From the NCBI RefSeq assembly GCF_900105675.1, contig NZ_LT629786.1, positions 5,270,001-5,334,000 of the forward strand: DNA of 64,000 nucleotides. The letters are read 5' to 3'. Position 1 is the first letter of the stretch. Each line of letters opens with the position of its first letter. Shown here in pieces: positions 16,694 through 25,165 of the stretch. Below the pieces are notes generated by a model. That model saw only the letters and a list, made by a program, of their open reading frames with translations. It was not told where the DNA came from and did no database searches. A program made the translations under genes and the position numbers. Origin of the DNA: Pseudomonas synxantha (lineage in GTDB: Bacteria; Pseudomonadota; Gammaproteobacteria; Pseudomonadales; Pseudomonadaceae).

Positions 16694-17170
16694 TTATTTG
16701 AGCAGCAACGCGCCTTCGATCGGCACGTAGCGGCTGGCGGCGCGGATCAATGAATTGGCCGTCAGCCCGGGCACGCCATAAGCCACGGCTTCGACACCAT
16801 GCTTGTGAATGACACGGTCAAGCAGCATGTCGAAATCACCGTCACCGGAGGCCAGCACGATTTCGTCGACATGGTCGGCGGCGTCCATGATGTCGATGGT
16901 GATGCCTACGTCCCAATCACCCTTGGCCGAACCGTCGCTGCGCTGGATATACGGTTTGAGTTTTACCGTAAAGCCCAGGTTGCGCAGGATCTGCTGGAAT
17001 TGCTGCTGCTTGCTGTCGCCACGGTCGATGGCATAGGCATAGGCCTCGACGATCTGCCCGCGGGCGCTGATGTCAGCCCACAGGGCGGCGTAGTTGAAGT
17101 GGCAGCCATAGGCCTGGCGCACGGTGTAATAGAGGTTTTGTACATCGGCGAACACCGCAATTTTCTTCAC
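16694..17170 (-). CDS. NYN-domain (LabA/DUF88-like) putative ribonuclease
   Basis: A 158-residue PIN-fold protein. The acidic metal-binding residues are in FADVQNLYY (first Asp), GDWDVGITIDIMD and ASGDGDFDMLLDRV. This is the NYN/LabA-like group thought to cleave RNA. The start is GTG 17170, preceded by GGGGAAG. It lies directly before a DnaQ-like exonuclease gene on the same strand, which suggests a joint role in nucleic-acid processing; that link is an inference. Confidence 0.82.
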   Translation of the reverse strand: MKKIAVFADVQNLYYTVRQAYGCHFNYAALWADISARGQIVEAYAYAIDRGDSKQQQFQQILRNLGFTVKLKPYIQRSDGSAKGDWDVGITIDIMDAADHVDEIVLASGDGDFDMLLDRVIHKHGVEAVAYGVPGLTANSLIRAASRYVPIEGALLLK

Positions 17171-17298
17171 CGCACTTCCCCATGGCTGCCGCTTGGACCT
17201 CGGACGCGAAGGCCCGCAAAGGCGCCAGTATGACAGCCATGGGAAGGTTTCCGCGAAAAATCAGCCCGAAGCGACGAAGCGACCCAGGCCTTGGCGTG

Positions 17299-18024
17299 TC
17301 AGACGAAGGAATCGTCGTCGCCAAAGGAAGAGGAATCGTCGGAATAATCGCTGTCAGCGAAGCTGTCAGCATTGTTGCTGCCCCAACTGTCATTGCCGGC
17401 AAACTTCTGGTCATCGTTGCCCCAGTCACCCTGGTCACTGGCCGGTGCCGGTTGTTCAATGATTTCTTCCACCACCTGCGGCTGCTGGTTGTGATGGAAC
17501 AGGCTGCTGATGCCTTCGGCGAGCAACACACCACCGGCCACACCGGCAGCGGTCTTCATGGCGCCGCCGAGAAAACCGCTGCCCACCGGCGCGGCGGCCG
17601 GTGCTTGCGGTTGCTGGTAGTTCTGCTGCGGTGCAGGCGGGTTGAACGATGGCCGCGCCGGCTCACGCCAGCCGCCACCGGAGTTGCTCGGCGCAGGTTG
17701 CGGATCGCGGGAGCTACCGCCAAAGATGCTCGACAGAAACCCACCACCACTGGCCGGCGCCGGTTGCGTCGACTTGGCCCGCTGCAGTTCGTCCTGCAAT
17801 TGCTGGATCTGTTGCGCCTGCTGCTTGTTTTGCGCATCCAGAGCCTGAAGCGCGTGTTCCTGCACCAGTAACGACTGGGTCATGTAGTACCCGGCGGCCG
17901 GTTGGCGAGTCATGTGCTCCTTGATCCGCGCTTCGGCCTGGGCGTCGCGGGGGGCTGAGTCCGTTTCGGCTTGCTGTAACCGTGAAAACAGTCCATCGAT
18001 CAGGGTTTGCTCTTCGCTGTTCAT
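17299..18024 (-). CDS. DUF2076 domain protein
   Basis: A 241-residue protein. The N-terminal ~90 residues form the DUF2076 helical region (LIDGLFSRLQQAE, YYMTQSLLVQEHAL, and a Gln-rich coiled coil). A Pro/Gln/Gly-rich linker follows, then a short hydrophobic glycine-rich segment (FLGGAMKTAAGVAGGVLLAEG) and an acidic Asp/Ser-rich tail. It is probably periplasmic or membrane associated, but no targeting signal is clear. GAGG precedes ATG 18024. Function unknown. Confidence 0.8.
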   Translation of the reverse strand: MNSEEQTLIDGLFSRLQQAETDSAPRDAQAEARIKEHMTRQPAAGYYMTQSLLVQEHALQALDAQNKQQAQQIQQLQDELQRAKSTQPAPASGGGFLSSIFGGSSRDPQPAPSNSGGGWREPARPSFNPPAPQQNYQQPQAPAAAPVGSGFLGGAMKTAAGVAGGVLLAEGISSLFHHNQQPQVVEEIIEQPAPASDQGDWGNDDQKFAGNDSWGSNNADSFADSDYSDDSSSFGDDDSFV

Positions 18025-18197
18025 GGCGACCTCGTTAGATTGCCGATAAAAAATTCTGGTCCCGCCTGTGGTCAGGCCGGGTGCCTTCCAGTTATGGGGA
18101 TGTTACGAGTTGTTTCAATGGTCTTTACTCAAGGTTTACGTTTGCGCCCCTTGGACCCTGATCGGTTAAAGTGTCGCCCTCTGCTTCCAGGCCTGTG

Positions 18198-18866
18198 ATG
18201 ACCCTGATGAATCCGTTAGACGTTTTGCGCGACTCCTTGCGTTTTACCCAGCGCAACCTGGGCGCCATCGTGCAGTTGTGCCTGCCGTTGGTGATCCTCG
18301 AAGCCCTGCTGCAACAGATACTGGACCACACGCTGGGCCCGGATGCATTTCCCGGCTACAGCGTGGTCGTGGGTTTATTGGTGTACCCGCTGTACACCGG
18401 CGCCCTGATCCTGTTTCTCGACGCCCGCACCCGTGGCGAATCGCCCCGTATCAAGGACGTGTGGGCCATGGCCTTGAGCCTGTGGCCGCGCTTTGCCCTG
18501 CTGACGGCCCTGAGCACGTTGTTGATCTTGCTCGGCCTGTCGCTGTATTTCCTGCCGGGCTTGTGGCTGATGGTGGTGCTGGCGTTTGCCGAATACCTGC
18601 TGGTGCTGCGCGGCATGCCGGCCCTGGAGGCGATGAAGGAGAGTTTTCGCCTGACCCGCGGGCATTTCTGGCGCATCCTGGTGTGCCTGCTGTGCGTGAT
18701 GACCCCGTTGTGGCTGCTCAAGGGCGCCAGCGTGGCGGCCTACCCTGAGCCCGCGCCGTGGCTGGGGTTGCTGATGGACAGTGCCCACAGCTTCCTGCAA
18801 TTGTTCACCAGCGTGGTGCTGTTCCGTTTATTCATGTTGATCGGTGGCGACGCCGACGCGCGGTGA
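18198..18866 (+). CDS. YciC-family (UPF0259) inner-membrane protein
   Basis: A 222-residue protein with about six hydrophobic segments, opening with NPLDVLRDSLRFTQRNLGAIVQLCLP. The SFRLTRGHFWRIL stretch is typical of the YciC/UPF0259 family. Function unknown. ATG 18198 begins the family-like N-terminus. The next gene follows on the same strand after 41 bp. Confidence 0.75.
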   Translation: MTLMNPLDVLRDSLRFTQRNLGAIVQLCLPLVILEALLQQILDHTLGPDAFPGYSVVVGLLVYPLYTGALILFLDARTRGESPRIKDVWAMALSLWPRFALLTALSTLLILLGLSLYFLPGLWLMVVLAFAEYLLVLRGMPALEAMKESFRLTRGHFWRILVCLLCVMTPLWLLKGASVAAYPEPAPWLGLLMDSAHSFLQLFTSVVLFRLFMLIGGDADAR

Positions 18867-18907
18867 TATGCTCCGTGCCTCTTCTGACACGCAAATAAGC
18901 CGAGCCG

Positions 18908-19996
18908 ATGACCCGTTTATTGCGCATCACCCTGTTGAGCCTGTTGATCATCGCCGGCCTGCTGGCGGCGCTGATCCACAGCTTGACCTGGCGCCCCGCC
19001 GACAAAGAGACCTTGCCCGTCAGTTGCGTGGCGCCCCGCGCCCCGACCCTGCTGCCGGGGCAGGCGCTCAAGGTGATGACCTGGAACGTGCAATACCTGG
19101 CCGGCAAGAACTACGTGTTCTGGTACGACACCCCCGACGGCAGCGGCCCGGATGACCGCCCCACCATTGAAGACATGGCATTCAGCCTCGACGAAGTGGC
19201 ACGGGTGATCCGCGACGAACAGCCCGATATCCTGTTGCTGCAAGAGATTGACGAGGGCGCCAAACCCTCTCACTACCAGGACCAGCTGGCGCTGTTGCAG
19301 GAGCGCCTGGTCGACCTCTACCCCTGCAGCGCCCAGGCGTTCGACTGGAAAGCCGACTTTGTACCCAACCTGCACATTTTCGGCAGCGTCGGCCGCAAGC
19401 TGGCGACACTGAGCCGCTACCAGATCGAACATGCTGAGCGCCTGCAATTGCCGGCCGCCGACGCCAACTTCATCAGCCGCCAGTTCCAGCCCAAGCCCGC
19501 CTTGCTGTTGACCTACCTGCCGCTGAGCGACGGTGGCCAGCTGGCGGTGCTCAATACGCGGCTAGAGGCCGGCATACCCGGACGCGGTGCCATGCAAGAG
19601 CAAGTCGAGGCCACGGTGAAGCTGCTGGACAAGTTCGAAGGCCGCGGCACGCCATGGCTGATCGGGGGAGATTTCAACTTATTGCCACTGGGGCAGTTCC
19701 TGCGTTTGGATGCGCAAAAACGCGGGCAGTACTCGCCGGACAGTGAGCTGCACCTGCTGTGGGACAAATACCCGATGATCCCGAGTAACAATGAATCCAG
19801 CGGAATAAACCGTGAGCAATGGTTGAGCTATTACCCTAATGATCCGAGCCTGGACGGCCCGGACCGCACCTTGGATTACCTGTTCTTCAGCCCAAGGATC
19901 AAGCGGGTGGAGGCGAAAGTACGGCAGGAAGATACATTGCGTATTTCCAACCATATGCCAGTGATCGCTCGTTTTCTCCTGCCCGCTACGTTTTAA
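18908..19996 (+). CDS. Endonuclease/exonuclease/phosphatase-family protein
   Basis: A 362-residue metal-dependent hydrolase with an N-terminal signal anchor (LLRITLLSLLIIAGLLAALI), so probably periplasm-facing. EEP motifs in order: MTWNVQYL, LLLQEID (metal-binding Glu), GGDFNLLP (Asp and Asn) and SNHMPVIARF (catalytic His). Members cleave DNA, phospholipids or phosphoinositides; the substrate here is unknown. It ends 9 bp before the convergent acetyltransferase gene. Confidence 0.85.
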   Translation: MTRLLRITLLSLLIIAGLLAALIHSLTWRPADKETLPVSCVAPRAPTLLPGQALKVMTWNVQYLAGKNYVFWYDTPDGSGPDDRPTIEDMAFSLDEVARVIRDEQPDILLLQEIDEGAKPSHYQDQLALLQERLVDLYPCSAQAFDWKADFVPNLHIFGSVGRKLATLSRYQIEHAERLQLPAADANFISRQFQPKPALLLTYLPLSDGGQLAVLNTRLEAGIPGRGAMQEQVEATVKLLDKFEGRGTPWLIGGDFNLLPLGQFLRLDAQKRGQYSPDSELHLLWDKYPMIPSNNESSGINREQWLSYYPNDPSLDGPDRTLDYLFFSPRIKRVEAKVRQEDTLRISNHMPVIARFLLPATF

Positions 19997-20005
19997 ACGC
20001 TGAAC

Positions 20006-21067
20006 TCAATCTGAAAGTCGACTTCCCGAGAGTTGTTGTGCACTGCCAAAGAAGGTGGTCCTGGACAGACTGATCAGCGCCGCTCGCTTGTGTGGGAAGT
20101 CAAACTCCTTGAGTTTCTCGAAGCCGAGCATTTCGCTGCAACGCAACAAACGTTCATTGTCTGCGCGGGGCTCAGCCATAACGCGTTGGGTGCGAACGTC
20201 ATCAAGAAACATGTAGTGGAGCAAGGACGGGTACCAGGCCTCCAACCATTGGCGACCCCTGAAGGCCTCTTCGCCCACCAGCAGGTGGAAGCCACGGTCA
20301 AAGTCCGTCGCCTGGCAAAACGGCGCGAGCCTGTCCTCCTTGGCCCAATACACCTCAAAATAGCCAAATGGCTGCGCATCAAAAAAGCCGATGAGAGGAA
20401 TAACCCGCGAGTCGGCAAGCTGCGTCTCAAGGAACGCCCGGTGATAGTCCAGGTTCCCCTCTTCCTCCCAGAAAAATGAAACCCGGGGGTCATTCATCCA
20501 GCGATTGAACTGGACTAGGTCCCTGTCAATATCAGCCACTTTGAAAGTCAGGGTTTTACCGAGCCAGGGAATATACCTGGCGTAAACGTCACCGGTAGGC
20601 TGCTGAGGGCGAACCGGGATGTTGGACTCTCCCGACTCGGCATAACAAAGTGGATAACTGTTGATCATGCCCTTCGAGCACCATGGCAATGACAACTGCC
20701 AAAACATCTCAGCCGTTACCAAACACTTTTCATTCTGAAAGACGGCGATGCCCAATTCGCACAGTTGGGCACTCAATGGATCAGGCAACAGCACCTCGAC
20801 CCTGTCGCGCAGAGGGTTATCAGCAAACCATGCCTCGAGCGCCGCGAGCACGTGACTGAGAGAGGTTGATGTCTCAATGGCCATGTTGCTGGCTGAGCAA
20901 GAGGGGTCAATAATTTTAAAATCGCCGTGCGCGCTCTGTAATTCGAAACAGGCGGTCCCGGACTCAAGATGCACGGCGATTTCTGAGCGATCAACGATGA
21001 CATGGGCTGCTGCCCCGGTAATCTGGCCAACCCTTATGATTCGCTTTGTATGTTCGTTCGTAAGCAT
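20006..21067 (-). CDS. Siderophore N-hydroxy-ornithine/lysine acetyltransferase (IucB/PvdYII-like)
   Basis: A 353-residue GNAT enzyme. The C-terminal ~190 residues carry the IucB/RhbD/PvdYII signature: WMNDPRVSFFWEE, GFFDAQPFGYFEVYWAKEDR, FDRGFHLLVGEEAFRG, HYMFLDDVRTQRVMAEPRADN and EFDFPHKRA. Such enzymes acetylate N-hydroxy-ornithine or N-hydroxy-lysine for hydroxamate siderophores. No other siderophore gene is nearby, but an exact PvdS-type promoter lies 38 bp upstream of the ATG, which links it to pyoverdine and iron starvation. I infer a PvdYII role: N5-acetyl-N5-hydroxyornithine for pyoverdine. Confidence 0.82.
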   Translation of the reverse strand: MLTNEHTKRIIRVGQITGAAAHVIVDRSEIAVHLESGTACFELQSAHGDFKIIDPSCSASNMAIETSTSLSHVLAALEAWFADNPLRDRVEVLLPDPLSAQLCELGIAVFQNEKCLVTAEMFWQLSLPWCSKGMINSYPLCYAESGESNIPVRPQQPTGDVYARYIPWLGKTLTFKVADIDRDLVQFNRWMNDPRVSFFWEEEGNLDYHRAFLETQLADSRVIPLIGFFDAQPFGYFEVYWAKEDRLAPFCQATDFDRGFHLLVGEEAFRGRQWLEAWYPSLLHYMFLDDVRTQRVMAEPRADNERLLRCSEMLGFEKLKEFDFPHKRAALISLSRTTFFGSAQQLSGSRLSD

Positions 21068-21104
21068 CACAGTCTCTCTCTTAACCCAGCCCCATAAGGT
21101 CAAG

Positions 21105-21128
21105 ACGTGGTGCGCCCACATAAATTTA
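21105..21128 (-). promoter_or_regulatory. PvdS-type iron-starvation promoter (TAAAT-N16-CGT)
   Basis: On the minus strand TAAAT (21128-21124) is followed after exactly 16 bases by CGT (21107-21105), the consensus for the ECF sigma factor PvdS. It lies between the hrpB stop and the acetyltransferase ATG, giving a leader of roughly 30 nt. The match plus the gene family makes chance unlikely. Confidence 0.75.
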
Positions 21129-21171
21129 AGTGGGCCTTATACAGTGAGCGCGAATAAGCGCCGTTGGCTGC

Positions 21172-23694
21172 TCATGGCTTCCTGGGCTTCGCCCTGGCCG
21201 TCGCTTCGGCCACCAAGGGATCTTCGGGCCAATAGTGTTTTGGGTACCTGCCTTTAAGGTCTTTCTTTACTTCGGCATAGGTACTGCGCCAGAAATTGGC
21301 GAGATCCTGGGTCACCTGCACCGGCCTGCGGGCCGGTGACAGCAAGTGCAAGGTCAGTGGCTGTTTTCCCTGGGCAATTGTCGGTGTTTCTGACAGCCCA
21401 AAAAGCTCCTGCAGCCGCACTGCAAGCACTGGAGGGTGTTGCGAGTAGTCAATGCGAATGCTCGAGCCCGAGGGCACCTGGATGGACTGGGGCGCTTGAG
21501 CGTCCAATGTCTGCGCAAGCGGCCAGGGCAGCAGATTCCTGACGATCGAAGACAAGTCCAACTGACTGAAGTGACTGAGCCGGGTGATCTTGCCCAGATA
21601 GGGCGTGAGCCACTCTTGGAGCGTATCCAGCAGATTGGCATCGCTGAGGTCGGGCCATTGACTGGTGCCCTGGCCATTCTGGATATCGAACTGACGCAAC
21701 AACTCGACTCGAGCCTGCCACTGACGCAACTCAGGGTTCCAGGGCAGCAGTTCAATGCCCTTGCGCCTCACGAGGTTGACCAGCGCGAGCGAACGGGCGT
21801 GCTCGTCGAGGTTGGGCAGCGGCGTCGTGGAAAGCACCAACTGCCCCACCCTCAATTGCCGCTCGGCCTTGAGCACCCCTTCCCTATCATCCCAATCGAT
21901 CTCATCGACTGACCTTACCAGGTCGCTTAGCTGATCCTCGAACAGTGCCGGGTCCAGGTCGCTCGCCAGGTAAATCCGTTCTTCACGCTGGCCCTGCCGA
22001 CTGCCCAGGTCTGCCACTACCAGCCACTCATGCTTGGTGAGCGCATCGGGTTCGGCGAAGACTGCCGCGCGCCCGTTGGAAAGACGATACTCCGCTGCGC
22101 TTGCACGCCGTTGCTGGCCAATTCGATCAGGGTAGGCAAACGCCAGCAGGCAACCGACCCAGCGTGGATGATCAGGCGCGCTGACCGGGCTGGAGGCACA
22201 TCCTCGCAGCAAGGATCGATACTGCCGGGCAGACTGCTTAACGCGTTGGACGGCGCCGCTGCCACGGCGTGCGTTCTGCTCGCCCGATAATGCACTGAGC
22301 CGGGTATGAAGATCAGCACCTGCGCCACGTAGAATGTCCTTCTCCCCCAGCAGGGCTGCGATGTTGCAGGCCAGGTCATCCAGGCCCATGGCGTGGCCCT
22401 TGATGAGCAGATGAGCGATGCGCGGATGCGCCGGCAGCTCGCTCATGGCCGACCCGTGAGGTGTGAGCTGACCCTTATCATCCAGCGCGCCCAGGCGCTT
22501 GAGCAGGTCCCTGGCCTGGGCAAAAGGCGCCGAGGGGGGTTGGTCGAGCCAGGTCATTTCATCTGGCTTCATCCCCCACCGGGCCAACTGCAGCGCGAGG
22601 CCAGCCAGATCGGCTTGTAGAATTTCGGGGGTGCTGTAACCCGCCATTTGCTCGTGTTGCGACTCTGACCATAGTCGGTAGCAGACACCCGGTTCCAGGC
22701 GCCCGGCTCGCCCCATCCGCTGAGTCGCACTGGCCCTGGAGATACGCTGGGTATCAAGCCGGGTCATGCCACTACGCGGATCAAACTTCGGCACCCGTTC
22801 AAGACCGCTGTCCACCACCACCCTGACCCCTTGGATGGTCAAGCTGGTCTCGGCAATGTTGGTTGCCAGCACGATCTTGCGCGAGCCTGCGGGTGCCGGG
22901 TCAATGGCAGCACGTTGTGCGTTCAGATCGAGGTCACCGTACAGCGGGCAGAGCATGACGTCTGGACGACTGCCCAGTTGGTCCTTCAGGGACTCGGCCA
23001 CGCGCCTAATCTCTGCCTGGCCCGGAAGGAACACCAGGATACTTCCCGGCTGCTCATGGAGGGCGGCCAGGCAGGTGTCAGTGACCCGCGTGTCGAGAGG
23101 CTGGCCTGGCTGATAAGGGCTTCCCCAGAGGGTGGAGACCGGATACATCCGCCCTTCACTGGTGATCACCGGCGCGTCATTCAAAACCTTCGAGAGCCGA
23201 GCGCCTTCCAATGTTGCAGACATCAGCAGCAGCTTGAGTGGCGGCTCATCACGCAGCAGTTCACGCGCACTCACGCACAGGGCCAGTGCAAGATCAGAGT
23301 CCAGGTTGCGCAGGTGATACTCATCGAAGATGACCAGCCCCACTCCGTCCAACGCCGGATCGGCCTGAAGGCGGCGCGCCAGGATCCCTTCGGTGACCAC
23401 TTCGATCCGGGTGCGAGGGCCTACTCTACTCTCGAGGCGGATGCGGTAGCCGACGGTATCACCAACCTTTTCGCCCAGCTCGCTGGCCAGCCGCTCAGCA
23501 GCGGCCCGCGCGGCCAGGCGCCGGGGTTCGAGCATCAGGATGGTCTGCCCGGCGAGCCAGGGCTCGTTCAATACGGCCAAGGGCACACGGGTGGTTTTAC
23601 CGGCGCCGGGTGGCGCTTCCAGCACCACTTCATGGCGATGCGCCAAGGCGTCACGCAGGGCGGGTAAAACATCATCGATCGGCAACGAATTCAT
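21172..23694 (-). CDS. hrpB: ATP-dependent helicase HrpB
   Basis: An 840-residue DEAH-type helicase. Walker A is PPGAGKTTRVP near residue 30, motif II is DEYH, and QRMGRAGRLEPG is motif VI; the HrpB-specific C-terminal domain runs to the end (TLHLLSPARRPVQVTQDLANFW, GRYPKHYWPEDP). ATG 23694 gives MNSLPIDDVLP, the usual N-terminus and length. Target RNA is unknown; in Xanthomonas and E. coli HrpB acts on mRNA processing. Not related to type III secretion regulators of the same name. Confidence 0.92.
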   Translation of the reverse strand: MNSLPIDDVLPALRDALAHRHEVVLEAPPGAGKTTRVPLAVLNEPWLAGQTILMLEPRRLAARAAAERLASELGEKVGDTVGYRIRLESRVGPRTRIEVVTEGILARRLQADPALDGVGLVIFDEYHLRNLDSDLALALCVSARELLRDEPPLKLLLMSATLEGARLSKVLNDAPVITSEGRMYPVSTLWGSPYQPGQPLDTRVTDTCLAALHEQPGSILVFLPGQAEIRRVAESLKDQLGSRPDVMLCPLYGDLDLNAQRAAIDPAPAGSRKIVLATNIAETSLTIQGVRVVVDSGLERVPKFDPRSGMTRLDTQRISRASATQRMGRAGRLEPGVCYRLWSESQHEQMAGYSTPEILQADLAGLALQLARWGMKPDEMTWLDQPPSAPFAQARDLLKRLGALDDKGQLTPHGSAMSELPAHPRIAHLLIKGHAMGLDDLACNIAALLGEKDILRGAGADLHTRLSALSGEQNARRGSGAVQRVKQSARQYRSLLRGCASSPVSAPDHPRWVGCLLAFAYPDRIGQQRRASAAEYRLSNGRAAVFAEPDALTKHEWLVVADLGSRQGQREERIYLASDLDPALFEDQLSDLVRSVDEIDWDDREGVLKAERQLRVGQLVLSTTPLPNLDEHARSLALVNLVRRKGIELLPWNPELRQWQARVELLRQFDIQNGQGTSQWPDLSDANLLDTLQEWLTPYLGKITRLSHFSQLDLSSIVRNLLPWPLAQTLDAQAPQSIQVPSGSSIRIDYSQHPPVLAVRLQELFGLSETPTIAQGKQPLTLHLLSPARRPVQVTQDLANFWRSTYAEVKKDLKGRYPKHYWPEDPLVAEATARAKPRKP

Positions 23695-23761
23695 ACTGGC
23701 TCCAAAGCAGAGCGGCGAGTATAACGGCGAACTGCTGAAAGCCGGCTGTGGTCTCAACAAC

Positions 23762-23785
23762 ACCTGCCCCTCCCACATTCGATCA
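23762..23785. repeat. Degenerate single REP fragment
   Basis: CCCCTCCCACATTCGATC matches the outer end of the group I REP but lacks the hairpin and the partner arm. It lies between the hrpB start and the following lipoprotein gene. Confidence 0.4.
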
Positions 23786-23842
23786 TCGGCGCCCGGCAGA
23801 TCTGGCTTATAGTCACCCATAAACATGTTCAGGAGACTTTTC

Positions 23843-24262
23843 ATGCGTATCGCTTCCCGTGTCATCGGCGCTGCATTAGCCGTCACCCTGCTGAGCCAAC
23901 TCACCGCCTGCGGGTCGATTTTCTATCCCGACCGCCGTGGCCAGATCGACGGCAAGATCGACCCGGCCATTGCCGTACTCGATGCCGTCGGCCTGCTGTT
24001 CTACGTCATCCCCGGCTTGATCGCGTTTGGGGTCGACTTCGCCACGGGTGCGATCTACTACGAACCCGGCAAGACCGCTCAGGTCGCCCCCGAGAAACTG
24101 CACCAGGCCATCGGCGCCGACGGCCAGGTGGACAACGCCAAGCTGCAGAGCATCATCCAGAAGGAAACCGGCCGTACCTTGCCGCTGGACGACCCACGGC
24201 TGATCCAGTTCAAGGGCAGCGTGCAGCAACTGGCGTCCCTGGGCCTGCAACCCGCCGCGTAA
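23843..24262 (+). CDS. Small putative lipoprotein
   Basis: A 139-residue protein with a lipoprotein signal ending in LTAC, then GSIFYPDRRGQIDGKIDP, a hydrophobic segment (VLDAVGLLFYVIPGLIAFGVDFATG) and a helical C-terminus. Pseudomonads have conserved proteins with this YPDRRGQ..DP pattern, but no function is known to me. AGGAGA precedes ATG 23843. It is followed 9 bp later by fieF, so the two probably form an operon. Confidence 0.75.
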   Translation: MRIASRVIGAALAVTLLSQLTACGSIFYPDRRGQIDGKIDPAIAVLDAVGLLFYVIPGLIAFGVDFATGAIYYEPGKTAQVAPEKLHQAIGADGQVDNAKLQSIIQKETGRTLPLDDPRLIQFKGSVQQLASLGLQPAA

Positions 24263-24271
24263 GGACAGCCC

Positions 24272-25165
24272 ATGACCAGCAGCCCCGAACACGCCAGGCT
24301 CCTGCGCCTGGCCACTCGCGCCTCGGTGGGCGTGGCCTGTGTGCTGATTATCACCAAGGCCATTGCCTGGTGGCTCAGCGGCTCGGTGAGCATGCTCGCC
24401 GGGTTGACCGACTCGCTGCTCGATGGTGTGACCTCGCTGTTGAACCTGCTGGCGGTGCATTACGCCCTGCGCCCGGCCGATGACGATCACCGTTATGGGC
24501 ATGGCAAGGCGGAATCGCTGGCGGGTATGGCCCAAGCGTTGTTTATCGCTGGCAGTGCGGTGCTGATTGCGCTCCAGGCGTTTGAACGGCTCAAGCATCC
24601 CGAGCCCGTGGGCGCGCCATGGCTGAGCATTGGTGTAATTGTCTTGTCCCTGGCGCTGACCGTGGCCCTGCTGATGCTGCAACACCGTGTGGTGCGCGAG
24701 ACCGGTTCGAACGCGGTGCGCGCCGACTCGCTGCACTACCGCTCGGACTTGCTGCTCAATGGCAGCATCCTCATCGCACTGGTGTTGGCGGGCTTCGGCT
24801 TTCATCAGGTCGATGCATGGTTTGGCCTGGGCATCGCCGCCTACATCCTGTGGAGTGCGATCCAGATCGCCCGGGAAAGCTTCGCGGTGTTGATGGATGA
24901 AGAGCTACCACCGGACGTCAGCCAGCACATGCTGGAACTGGCCCGTGGCGTGCCCGGGGTCCTGGGCGCCCACGATTTGCGCACGCGTATCTCCGGCAGC
25001 CACTGGTTTGTGCAGTTGCACCTGGAACTGCCGGGGGAACTGACGTTATCGGTGGCCCATGGCATCAGCGACCAGGCCGCCGACGCCATTCACCAGGCCT
25101 ACCCGCGTGCCGAAGTGCTGGTGCACGCCGACCCGCTGGAAGTGGTCACCGGCAACAAGACCTAG
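24272..25165 (+). CDS. fieF: Cation-diffusion-facilitator metal exporter FieF (YiiP)
   Basis: A 297-residue CDF protein: six membrane helices and a cytoplasmic C-terminal dimer domain. The metal site of helix 2 is LTDSLLDG (two Asp, D-x3-D) and helix 5 supplies RADSLHYRSDL (H-x3-D). The conserved DHRYGHGKAE follows helix 2. It exports Zn2+, Fe2+ and perhaps Cd2+ in exchange for protons. Its stop codon shares the palindrome CTAG with the stop of the convergent gene. Confidence 0.9.
   Translation: MTSSPEHARLLRLATRASVGVACVLIITKAIAWWLSGSVSMLAGLTDSLLDGVTSLLNLLAVHYALRPADDDHRYGHGKAESLAGMAQALFIAGSAVLIALQAFERLKHPEPVGAPWLSIGVIVLSLALTVALLMLQHRVVRETGSNAVRADSLHYRSDLLLNGSILIALVLAGFGFHQVDAWFGLGIAAYILWSAIQIARESFAVLMDEELPPDVSQHMLELARGVPGVLGAHDLRTRISGSHWFVQLHLELPGELTLSVAHGISDQAADAIHQAYPRAEVLVHADPLEVVTGNKT

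Noticed and set aside
21436..23667. Long plus-strand frames opposite hrpB
   Set aside because: Antisense shadows of a well-supported helicase gene.
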